From positions 248,001 through 312,000 of the forward strand of contig NZ_JAMOHM010000001.1 of the NCBI RefSeq assembly GCF_024448335.1: a DNA stretch of 64,000 nt. The letters are read 5' to 3'. The notes under the pieces were generated by a model that saw only the letters and a program-made list of their open reading frames with translations, was not told where the DNA came from and searched no databases. Source of the DNA: Stutzerimonas frequens. Its GTDB lineage: Bacteria; Pseudomonadota; Gammaproteobacteria; Pseudomonadales; Pseudomonadaceae. The translations under genes were made by a program, and so were the position numbers. Each line of letters starts with the position of its first letter. Position 1 is the first letter of the stretch. This document shows, piece by piece, positions 1 through 6,873 of the stretch.

Positions 1-179
1 TGGATCCCGACCCGGTAGTCCGGCAGCCACAACGAGGCGCTGCCGCTCTGCTCGCCCTGCTGCCACTGGGTGAAGTGGAACCAGCCGCGCTCGAACAGAC
101 GGTAGTGAACACCGGCCGCCACGGCCAGTAACAGGGCAACGCCGAGCAGCGCAGCCAGAAGGATTTTCAACGCACGCAT
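1..179 (-). CDS. SdiA-regulated/YjiK-like protein, N-terminal fragment (cut by window edge)
   Basis: Only the first 59 codons are in the window; the gene runs off the left edge. The start is an ATG whose complement is at 177-179. The product begins with a hydrophobic stretch (MRALKILLAALLGVALLLAV) that is a signal anchor. After about 30 residues it reaches a WLPDY motif. The next gene has the same layout: signal anchor, short charged linker, then WLPDY at a similar distance. The two are therefore probably tandem paralogues of the SdiA-regulated/YjiK beta-propeller family. No enzymatic role is known for that family. Paralogy rests on this short match and cannot be confirmed without the rest of the gene. 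Confidence 0.6.
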   Translation of the reverse strand, partial: MRALKILLAALLGVALLLAVAAGVHYRLFERGWFHFTQWQQGEQSGSASLWLPDYRVGI

Positions 180-257
180 GACCACCCGCTTTCTTCTAGT
201 TGTTAAATCGCGATTGTGGCGCGCCCGGCTTACACCAGGCTTAATCGGCTCAGCGAC

Positions 258-1154
258 TCAGCGCTTGCGGCTGAATACGTAGAAGTGGTTGGGTTCACCG
301 ACCACATAGATGTTGCCCTCGCCATCCATCGCCACGCCTTCTGCCTGCTCGATGCCCTGCACTAAGCCGTTGAGCCCGCCGAACAGGCTGATGAAGCTGC
401 GCGGCTTGCCCTGCAGGTCCAGCTCCACCAGCAGCCGCGACTCGTCGGAAAGCATCAGCGTATGGCCGCTGCGCGGGTCGATGGCGACAGAGGAAATGTC
501 GCGTACCAGCAGCGGTTGGCTGGACAGTGCCTGCAGTGCGCCGGGCGCGCCGTCCTCACCCGGAAATGGCAGCTCGAACAGGCCCTGCGGGTCACGTTCC
601 TTGGCCAGCAGCAGGCGCTGCGTACGCGGATTCCAGGCCAGCCCCTCGAAGCCCTTGTTGCCGGCATCGGCGAAGCCAAGGTCGTAACTGGCCAAGTCGT
701 CCAGCTCCAGGGTTTCCACGTCCGGCTGCAGATGGAACACTGCCACCAGCCGGCGACGCTCGTCGACGATCGCCAGACGGCCATCACTCAGCGCTTCCAC
801 CGCTTCCGGGTCGGCGAAGCCATTCAGCGCGATCCGGCGTAGCACCACGCCAGCAGGGCTGAACTCGACCAGCTGCTCACCGGTGACCGTGAACAGCGTG
901 CCGCTCAGCGGATTCCAAGTCAGCCCCGAGGTTTCCTCGTCTTCCAGCCCGGCCAGCGTCGTCTCCAGCGCCAATTCGTAGTCCGGCAGCCAGATGCCGG
1001 CAGCACGCTGTTCGGCAGTGACCGAACGTTCGCCCCAGTACAGCCGCAGCTGGTCATCCCAGTGCAGCAGGCGGCCTGCGACGAGCAGCGCGACGAACAG
1101 CAGCAACAGGACGCCAGCCACGAGCAGGCGCCAACGGGAATAACGAACGGGCAT
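258..1154 (-). CDS. SdiA-regulated domain protein (YjiK-like membrane-anchored beta-propeller)
   Basis: 298 residues. The start chosen is the ATG of MPVRYSRW at 1154, because it places the transmembrane anchor (residues about 8-27) right at the N-terminus; the frame stays open 21 codons further upstream without a plausible signal. The remainder carries NHL/YjiK-type propeller features: SGLTWNPLSGTLF, EALSDGRLAIVDE, GFEGLAWNPRTQRLLLAKE, and GVAMDGEGNIYVVGEPN near the end. Such repeats usually form a periplasmic or surface propeller. It lies 78 bp downstream of the partial paralogue's start on the same strand. Molecular function is unknown. Confidence 0.78.
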   Translation of the reverse strand: MPVRYSRWRLLVAGVLLLLFVALLVAGRLLHWDDQLRLYWGERSVTAEQRAAGIWLPDYELALETTLAGLEDEETSGLTWNPLSGTLFTVTGEQLVEFSPAGVVLRRIALNGFADPEAVEALSDGRLAIVDERRRLVAVFHLQPDVETLELDDLASYDLGFADAGNKGFEGLAWNPRTQRLLLAKERDPQGLFELPFPGEDGAPGALQALSSQPLLVRDISSVAIDPRSGHTLMLSDESRLLVELDLQGKPRSFISLFGGLNGLVQGIEQAEGVAMDGEGNIYVVGEPNHFYVFSRKR

Positions 1155-1249
1155 GGAAAGCGTTCCAGCGGAGGGTGCTGGATTACAACACGAGAACGGT
1201 TCGCAAAGAAGCGGCAAACGCGGCGGGTGAATCCCGCCGCGTCGATGGA

Positions 1250-1915
1250 TCAGAGCACGCGGCTCTCGAAGCGGGACAGGCCGACCAGCTCCAGCACCAG
1301 CTCATCGCCCTGGTTGAGCGGGCCGACACCGGCCGGCGTGCCGGTCAGTACCACGTCGCCCGGCTGCAGGCTGAAATGCCCGGCAATGTGCTGCAGCAGC
1401 GGCAGGATGGCATTGAGCATCTGGCTGCTGTTGCCGTCCTGGCGGACTTCGCCATTGATGGTCAGGCGGATGCCGATGTCGCCCAGATCCTCCACCGCGT
1501 CGCCCGGCACGAACGGCGCCAGCACGCAGGCACCGTCGAAACTCTTGGCGATCTCCCATGGGTGGCCCTTTTCCTTGAGCCTGGCCTGCACGTCGCGCAG
1601 GGTCAGGTCCAGCGCCGGGGCGAAGCCGGAAATGGCATCGCGCACCTCTTCCTCGTTCGGCTTGCGCGACAGCGGCTTGCCGATCAGCACGGCAATTTCC
1701 GCCTCGTAGTGCACCGCACCACGATCGCTGGGGATGCTGAAGCCGCCTTCCAGCGGCACGCTGCAGCTGCCGGCCTTGATGAACAGCAGCGGCTCGGTCG
1801 GCACCGGGTTGTTCAGTTCCTTGGCGTGCTCGGCATAGTTGCGGCCGATGCAGACCACCTTGCCCAGCGGGTAGTGGATCGGCGTGCCGTCGGTGTAGTG
1901 GTGCTGGTAGCTCAT
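1250..1915 (-). CDS. Fumarylacetoacetate hydrolase family protein (YcgM-like acylpyruvase/isomerase)
   Basis: 221 residues starting at MSYQHHYTDG; an AAGGAG ribosome site lies 6 bp before this ATG, which decides it over the in-frame position nine codons upstream. The family signature is present: CIGRNYAEHAKEL near residue 24, then EPLLFIKAGS, YEAEIAVLIGKP (metal-binding Glu residues), and DVVLTGTPAGVGPL near the C-terminus. Members hydrolyse or decarboxylate 2-oxo acids such as acylpyruvates or oxaloacetate using Mg2+ or Mn2+. The gene follows D-2-hydroxyglutarate dehydrogenase by 27 bp on the same strand, so the two are probably co-transcribed and linked to 2-oxoacid metabolism. The exact substrate cannot be read from sequence. 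Confidence 0.87.
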   Translation of the reverse strand: MSYQHHYTDGTPIHYPLGKVVCIGRNYAEHAKELNNPVPTEPLLFIKAGSCSVPLEGGFSIPSDRGAVHYEAEIAVLIGKPLSRKPNEEEVRDAISGFAPALDLTLRDVQARLKEKGHPWEIAKSFDGACVLAPFVPGDAVEDLGDIGIRLTINGEVRQDGNSSQMLNAILPLLQHIAGHFSLQPGDVVLTGTPAGVGPLNQGDELVLELVGLSRFESRVL

Positions 1916-1942
1916 CGAGGACTCCTTGGGTCGGTGGGCCAC

Positions 1943-3337
1943 TCAGGCCGCGAAGATCTTGCCGGGGTTCATGATGCCGTTCGGATCGAACACCGCCTTC
2001 ACCGCTTTCATGTATTCGATTTCGGCCGGCGAGCGGCTGTACTCGAGGTAGTCGCGCTTGGTCATGCCGACGCCGTGTTCGGCGGAGATCGAGCCGTTGT
2101 ACTTCTGCACGGTCTCGAATACCCACTTGTTCACCGTCGCGCACTTGCCGAAGAACTCGTCCTTGTCCATGGCATCGGGCTTGAGGATATTCAGGTGCAG
2201 GTTGCCATCGCCGATATGGCCGAACCAGACGATCTCGAAATCCGGGTAATGCTCGCCGACGATGGCGTCGATTTCCTTGAGGAAGGCCGGCACCTTGGCG
2301 ATGGTCACCGAGATGTCGTTCTTGTACGGCGTCCAGTGGCTGATGGTCTCGGAGATGTACTCGCGCAGCTTCCACAGATTCTGCAGCTGCTGCTCGCTCT
2401 GGCTTATCACGCCATCGAGCACCCAGCCCTGCTCGACGCAATGCTCGAAGGTCGCCAGTGCCTGGTCGGCACGCTCGTCGGTGGTGGCCTCGAATTCCAG
2501 CAGTGCATAGAACGGGCAGTCGGTTTCGAACGGCGCCGGCACGTCGCCGCGACCGAGCACCTTGGCCAGCGCCTTGTCGGAGAAGAACTCGAAGGCAGTG
2601 AGGTCCAGTTTGTCCTGGAAGGCGTGCAGCACCGGCATGATCGACTCGAAATCCGGGGTGCCCAGCACCAGCGCGGTGAGGTTGGTCGGCTGGCGCTCCA
2701 GGCGCATGGTCGCCTCGACGACGAAGCCCAGGGTGCCCTCGGCGCCGATGAACAGCTGGCGCAGGTCGTAGCCGGTGGCGTTCTTGATCAGGTCCTTGTT
2801 CAGCTCCAGCAGATCGCCCTTGCCGGTCACGACCTTCATGCCGGCGACCCAGTTGCGGGTCATGCCGTAGCGGATCACCTTGATGCCACCGGCGTTGGTG
2901 CCAATGTTGCCGCCGATCTGGCTGGAGCCGGCGGAGGCGAAGTCCACCGGGTAGTACAGGCCCTTGTCCTCGGCGAACTGCTGCAGCTGGGCGGTGACCA
3001 CGCCGGGCTGGCAGACGGCGGTGCGATCCATCTCGTTGAATTCGAGAATCTGGTTCATATAGTCGAAGGACACCACCACCTCGCCATTGGCCGCCACTGC
3101 CGCTGCGGACAGCCCGGTGCGACCGCCCGAGGGCACCAGCGCGACCTTGCGCTCATTGGCCCAGCGCACGATGGCCTGGACCTGCTCGATGCTCTTGGGA
3201 AAGACGATGGCCGAGGGTGCCGGAGCGAAATGCTTGGTCCAGTCCTTGCCGTAGGCATTCAGCGAATCGGCGTCGGTCAGCACTTTGCCGGGCTCGACCA
3301 GGGTTTTCAGCTCATCGATCAGGGCGGGGTCGGTCAT
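1943..3337 (-). CDS. d2hgdh: D-2-hydroxyglutarate dehydrogenase (FAD-linked oxidase)
   Basis: 464 residues starting at MTDPALIDEL. It is a GlcD/vanillyl-alcohol-oxidase-type flavoprotein: FAD-binding PCMH region about residues 35-215 (VPSGGRTGLSAAA, SAGSSQIGGNIGTNAGG) and a C-terminal oxidase domain with WFGHIGDGNLHLNIL and SAEHGVGMTKRDYL. It oxidises D-2-hydroxyglutarate to 2-oxoglutarate. The assignment over D-lactate or glycolate oxidase rests on context: it is divergent from serA. In P. stutzeri this enzyme is known to recycle the D-2-hydroxyglutarate that SerA produces when it couples 2-oxoglutarate reduction to 3-phosphoglycerate oxidation. A palindromic operator sits in the shared promoter region. 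An upstream in-frame GTG at 3376 is possible but less likely. Confidence 0.85.
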   Translation of the reverse strand: MTDPALIDELKTLVEPGKVLTDADSLNAYGKDWTKHFAPAPSAIVFPKSIEQVQAIVRWANERKVALVPSGGRTGLSAAAVAANGEVVVSFDYMNQILEFNEMDRTAVCQPGVVTAQLQQFAEDKGLYYPVDFASAGSSQIGGNIGTNAGGIKVIRYGMTRNWVAGMKVVTGKGDLLELNKDLIKNATGYDLRQLFIGAEGTLGFVVEATMRLERQPTNLTALVLGTPDFESIMPVLHAFQDKLDLTAFEFFSDKALAKVLGRGDVPAPFETDCPFYALLEFEATTDERADQALATFEHCVEQGWVLDGVISQSEQQLQNLWKLREYISETISHWTPYKNDISVTIAKVPAFLKEIDAIVGEHYPDFEIVWFGHIGDGNLHLNILKPDAMDKDEFFGKCATVNKWVFETVQKYNGSISAEHGVGMTKRDYLEYSRSPAEIEYMKAVKAVFDPNGIMNPGKIFAA

Positions 3338-3411
3338 CACGGGAACTCTCATACGATTCATGGTCACCCTGAGCACGCTTCAGCACAGGGGTGGGGGTGT
3401 TTCGAGGGGCT

Positions 3412-3427
3412 CGTATGCTAGCATACG
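3412..3427. promoter_or_regulatory. Perfect 16-bp palindrome in the divergent d2hgdh/serA promoter region
   Basis: CGTATGCTAGCATACG is fully self-complementary. It is nested in weaker flanking symmetry: GGGG and GTTTC on the left pair with CCCC and GAAAC on the right, spanning about 3398-3444. It lies 75 bp upstream of the D-2-hydroxyglutarate dehydrogenase start and 110 bp upstream of serA, where an operator shared by both would sit. TATGC/GCATA half-sites of this kind are common for GntR-family (FCD class) repressors. The regulator is not encoded in the window, so its identity is inference. Confidence 0.6.
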
Positions 3428-3536
3428 CACCCCTTTGAAACGTGCCTCGGCAGACTCCCGACACCGCTAATGACGGGTCGGCCAGCCTTCGCTGGACACT
3501 TCAGTCCTATCCTTCGGCCTTAAGGTTTTAATACAG

Positions 3537-4766
3537 ATGAGCCAGACCTCTCTCGACAAGAGCAAGATCAAGTTCCTTCTTCTCGAAGGCGTGCACCAGA
3601 ACGCTGTCGACACCCTGAAGGCGGCCGGCTATACCAACATCGAGTACCTCAAGACCGCGCTGTCCGGCGATGAGCTGAAGGAAAAGATCGCCGACGCCCA
3701 TTTCATCGGCATCCGCTCGCGCACCCAGCTGACCGAGGAAGTCTTCGACGCGGCCAAGAAACTGATCGCCGTCGGCTGCTTCTGCATCGGCACCAACCAG
3801 GTCGATCTCAACGCCGCTCGCGAGCGCGGCATCGCGGTATTCAACGCGCCCTACTCCAATACCCGTTCGGTAGCCGAACTGGTGCTGGCCGAGGCTATCC
3901 TGCTGCTGCGCGGCATCCCCGAGAAGAACGCCTCCTGCCATCGCGGCGGCTGGATCAAGTCGGCGGCCAACTCCTTCGAGATCCGCGGCAAGAAGCTGGG
4001 CATCATCGGCTACGGCTCCATCGGTACGCAGTTGTCGGTACTGGCCGAAGCGCTGGGTATGCAGGTCTTCTTCTATGACGTGGTGACCAAGCTGCCGCTG
4101 GGCAACGCCACCCAGATCGGCTCGCTGTACGAGCTGCTGGGCATGTGCGACATCGTCTCGCTGCACGTTCCGGAGCTGCCGTCCACCCAGTGGATGATCG
4201 GCGAGAAGGAAATCCGCGCCATGAAGAAGGGCGGCATCCTGATCAACGCTGCCCGCGGCACCGTGGTCGAGCTGGATCACCTGGCCGCCGCGATCAAGGA
4301 CGAGCACCTGATCGGCGCCGCCATCGACGTGTTCCCGGTCGAACCCAGGTCCAACGACGAGGAGTTCGAAAGCCCGCTGCGCGGCCTGGATCGCGTGATC
4401 CTGACCCCGCACATCGGTGGCTCGACTGCCGAAGCACAGGCCAACATCGGCCTGGAAGTCGCCGAGAAGCTGGTCAAGTACAGCGACAACGGCACCTCGG
4501 TGTCCTCGGTCAACTTCCCGGAAGTCGCCCTGCCGTCGCACCCGGGCAAGCACCGCCTGCTGCACATCCACCAGAACATTCCGGGCGTGATGAGCGAGAT
4601 CAACAAGGTCTTCGCCGACAACGGCATCAACATCTGCGGCCAGTTCCTGCAGACCAACGAGAAGGTCGGTTACGTCGTCATCGACGTCGACAAGGAATAC
4701 TCCGACCTGGCGCTGGAGAAGCTGCAGCACGTCAACGGCACCATCCGCAGCCGCGTGCTGTTCTGA
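3537..4766 (+). CDS. serA: D-3-phosphoglycerate dehydrogenase SerA
   Basis: 409 residues, the length of the short ACT-containing SerA class. It oxidises 3-phosphoglycerate to 3-phosphohydroxypyruvate, the first step of serine synthesis. Features in order: substrate-binding segment with IRSRTQLTEEV; Rossmann NAD-binding motif GKKLGIIGYGSIGTQLS near residue 150; catalytic Arg in NAARGTVVELD; the Glu and His of VEPRSNDEEFESPL and LTPHIGGSTAEAQ; and a C-terminal ACT domain from about residue 335 (LHIHQNIPGVMSEIN) for serine feedback. The ribosome site is weak (AAGG about 12 bp upstream). It is divergent from its metabolic partner D-2-hydroxyglutarate dehydrogenase and ends in a strong terminator. 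Confidence 0.97.
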   Translation: MSQTSLDKSKIKFLLLEGVHQNAVDTLKAAGYTNIEYLKTALSGDELKEKIADAHFIGIRSRTQLTEEVFDAAKKLIAVGCFCIGTNQVDLNAARERGIAVFNAPYSNTRSVAELVLAEAILLLRGIPEKNASCHRGGWIKSAANSFEIRGKKLGIIGYGSIGTQLSVLAEALGMQVFFYDVVTKLPLGNATQIGSLYELLGMCDIVSLHVPELPSTQWMIGEKEIRAMKKGGILINAARGTVVELDHLAAAIKDEHLIGAAIDVFPVEPRSNDEEFESPLRGLDRVILTPHIGGSTAEAQANIGLEVAEKLVKYSDNGTSVSSVNFPEVALPSHPGKHRLLHIHQNIPGVMSEINKVFADNGINICGQFLQTNEKVGYVVIDVDKEYSDLALEKLQHVNGTIRSRVLF

Positions 4767-4794
4767 TTCGCTGACGTGGTGCACTGAACTAAAA

Positions 4795-4817
4795 GGGAGG
4801 CTTCGGCCTCCCTTTTT
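4795..4817 (+). terminator. Rho-independent terminator after serA
   Basis: GGGAGGC pairs with GCCTCCC around a TTCG tetraloop, followed by TTTTT. It begins 28 bp after the serA stop codon. A run of A residues precedes the stem, so it could also stop the opposite-strand transcript arriving from 4854. Confidence 0.92.
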
Positions 4818-4853
4818 CGTTGCTGCGACTTCCGTCCGGCGCACCGCGACGGA

Positions 4854-5150
4854 CTAGCTGCGCAGCGCACGCGGGGCCGCGGCATCCTCATCGGTGCCGG
4901 GCTGCTCGTCCGCCGGATCGAGCTGGGGTGGAACATCGGTTTCGATCGGCGCCTGACGCGGCTGCAGCACGGGAGTTTGATCGCGCTGGGGTCGCTGCCT
5001 CGGCTGCTCCATCGAATCGTCACGCGGCGCGCTGTTGTCCAGCGGGTGCTGGCGCGCCTTGTCCGGCTGGGTGGGGCCGGTGCCATCGGCCATGGCGCCG
5101 ACAGCGAACGCCAGCGAAAGCAGCAGCATGCCGTCACGCAGAATACTCAT
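4854..5150 (-). CDS. Small secreted, disordered, Pro/Gln/Asp-rich protein
   Basis: 98 residues. The N-terminus is a signal peptide (MSILRDGMLLLSLAFAVGAM, cleavage near residue 21). The mature part is hydrophilic, rich in Pro, Gln, Asp and Arg, with no Cys and no predicted globular core. GGAGG lies 6 bp before the ATG, which supports real translation. The neighbouring gene upstream on the same strand also encodes a small low-complexity exported protein, separated by a terminator. I do not recognise a family and assign no function. Confidence 0.6.
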   Translation of the reverse strand: MSILRDGMLLLSLAFAVGAMADGTGPTQPDKARQHPLDNSAPRDDSMEQPRQRPQRDQTPVLQPRQAPIETDVPPQLDPADEQPGTDEDAAAPRALRS

Positions 5151-5251
5151 CGTCGCACCTCCGAGCGTCTCTATAACGCTTTCGGCATACCCACGCCGCC
5201 AAGGTTTCAGCGGCGCCGCGACTGTCGGTCGGGCGGTCGCAGGCCAGACAT

Positions 5252-5288
5252 AAAACGACCCGGCAAGGGAGCGCCTTGCCAGGTCGTC
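5252..5288 (-). terminator. Rho-independent terminator after the Gly/Thr-rich secreted protein gene
   Basis: Read on the minus strand, ACGACC-GGCAAGG pairs with CCTTGCC-GGGTCGT across a short GC loop and is followed by TTTTA. It lies 13 bp past the stop codon of the gene at 5301-5627 and separates it from the next small gene at 5150. Confidence 0.8.
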
Positions 5289-5300
5289 GTATTGCCGGGA

Positions 5301-5627
5301 TCAGTAGGCGCCGCGTGCACCGCCCTCGCCGCCGGTACCGGTCGTGCCCTGCTTACCGGACGCACCATCGCCCCCAGAACCGACGCCGGTGCCGTGATCG
5401 CTGCCGTGTGTGGTCGCCGGGCGCTCAGTCTCGTCCGGCATTTTGCCGGTATCGGAGGTCGAATCCATGCCGTTGCCCGTGCCACCCATGGTTCCAGGCT
5501 GCTCGGTACTATGTCCCTTCGAATCGCGGTGGCCGGTATCGGCGCCGGTGCCGGTGTTGTCAGCCGCGAATGCCGCGCCGGAAAGCAGTCCCGCCAGGGT
5601 GAGTGCCGCGATCTTGTGCATGTTCAT
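5301..5627 (-). CDS. Small secreted Gly/Thr/Asp-rich protein
   Basis: 108 residues starting at MNMHKIAALT; GGAGA lies about 7 bp before this ATG, whereas an in-frame start 29 codons upstream has no signal peptide next to it. Signal peptide residues 1-22 (LTLAGLLSGAAFAA, AFA-A cleavage). The mature chain is low-complexity, built from Gly, Thr, Ser, Asp and His with TGTG- and GSGG-type runs, and lacks Cys and aromatic residues except the last Tyr. It has its own terminator. No family is recognised; an envelope or stress-related role would be speculation. Confidence 0.62.
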   Translation of the reverse strand: MNMHKIAALTLAGLLSGAAFAADNTGTGADTGHRDSKGHSTEQPGTMGGTGNGMDSTSDTGKMPDETERPATTHGSDHGTGVGSGGDGASGKQGTTGTGGEGGARGAY

Positions 5628-5749
5628 GATTCGTCTCCTGCCATCGTTCTGTGGGTACACAGATTCCGGCAGCAGGGCCGGCCAGGGGTTTCCTCGGCCG
5701 CCTTTACAAAACATGAACTCCCCGCGCAGGCGGCAGCGCAGAGCGGACG

Positions 5750-6820
5750 CTAGGAGGAACCGTTGGTCAGCTGCTCGCGGTCACCGAGCAGATCCTCGAC
5801 ATACAGCATGCGCACCAGCACCATGCCGACCGCCGCCAACGGCGTCGCCAGCAGCAACCCCAAGGTGCCGGCAAGCAGGCCGAACAGCAGCTGCACGCCG
5901 ATGGTCAGTGCCGGCGGCACCGAGACGATGCGCTGCTGCATCCAGGGCGTGAACACATAGCTTTCCAGCGCCTGGACGAACAGATAGAGCGCGGCAACAT
6001 AGAGCACCGTGCGGCCGCCCTCCAGCGAGGCCAGCAGCAGTGCCGGAATCACCGCCAACACCGGACCGATGTTGGGAATGAACGACAGCAGCCCGGCGAT
6101 CAGCCCGAGCACCAGGGCCAGTTCGATGCCCAGCAGCCAGAGACCGAGGGTGGTCAGCACGCCGATCAACAGCATCTCTAGCAGCTTGGCCAGCAGCCAG
6201 GCGCGCAGCGTCGCCCCGCTCTCGTCGAGCACCTCGGCGGCGCGCGGGCGATAGCTCAGCGGCACCAGCTTGAGCAGGCCGCAGACATAGATCGGCGGGT
6301 TGATGGCGAGGCAAACACCGATGGCGAAGGCAATCACGAAGCTGCTCAGCGCCCCGGCCACCGAGCCCATCACCTTGCTCACCACACTGAAGGCACTGGA
6401 GCCGTCGGGCAGGGAGTCCTCGATGCGTTCACGCTGCTGCAATAACTCATTGGTCCAGGGCAGTTGCTGCGCTCGCTCACGCAGCCGCTCGACGGCCTCC
6501 GGCAGTGAATCGGACAACGCATCGGCCTGCTCGGCAATACTCGGCGCCACCAGCCAGCCTGCACCTCCCAGGCCGAGCAGCGTGACGACAAAGAACAGGC
6601 CCATGGACGCCTTGTAGGACAGCGGCGTGCGGCAGCCCAGCCATTGGCTCACGCCATGGATCAGCACACCGAAGAGAATGGATGCGAACAGCAGCAGCAG
6701 GAAATCGAACGCCAGCCAGGCGACGATGCACAGCAGTACCACGGTCGCGAGCACGGCCGCCTGAACCATGGCGCGGTTGGCGACCTGCTTGTTGTCGTCT
6801 GCTGACGTTGGTTCGGACAT
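5750..6820 (-). CDS. AI-2E family transporter (TqsA/PerM-like permease)
   Basis: 356 residues from MSEPTSADDNK; GGGGAGAG precedes the ATG. The layout is that of the AI-2E/UPF0118 family: two or three N-terminal membrane segments (AVLATVVLLCIVAWLAFDFLLLLFAS), a central soluble region of about 70 residues (IAEQADALSDSLPEAVERL), then a multi-helix C-terminal half with the conserved LSFIPNIGPVLAVIPALLLA. Members export or exchange small solutes; AI-2 transport has been shown only for some. It lies 53 bp downstream of the OPT transporter on the same strand, so the two are probably one transcript. The substrate is not predictable. Confidence 0.88.
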   Translation of the reverse strand: MSEPTSADDNKQVANRAMVQAAVLATVVLLCIVAWLAFDFLLLLFASILFGVLIHGVSQWLGCRTPLSYKASMGLFFVVTLLGLGGAGWLVAPSIAEQADALSDSLPEAVERLRERAQQLPWTNELLQQRERIEDSLPDGSSAFSVVSKVMGSVAGALSSFVIAFAIGVCLAINPPIYVCGLLKLVPLSYRPRAAEVLDESGATLRAWLLAKLLEMLLIGVLTTLGLWLLGIELALVLGLIAGLLSFIPNIGPVLAVIPALLLASLEGGRTVLYVAALYLFVQALESYVFTPWMQQRIVSVPPALTIGVQLLFGLLAGTLGLLLATPLAAVGMVLVRMLYVEDLLGDREQLTNGSS

Positions 6821-6873
6821 ACCTCTCCCCTTGCTGGCTACAAGGGGTACGACAGGCTGTGCGGCAGAATGAT

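Noticed and set aside
1175-3421. Long open frame (748 codons) on the plus strand across the FAA hydrolase and D-2-hydroxyglutarate dehydrogenase genes
   Set aside because: It is antisense to two recognisable enzymes; the translation is His/Val/Leu/Gln-rich and low in Lys, the usual result of reading high-GC genes backwards.
3528-4844. 438-codon minus-strand frame over serA
   Set aside because: Antisense shadow; serA itself is complete with all catalytic motifs and its own terminator.
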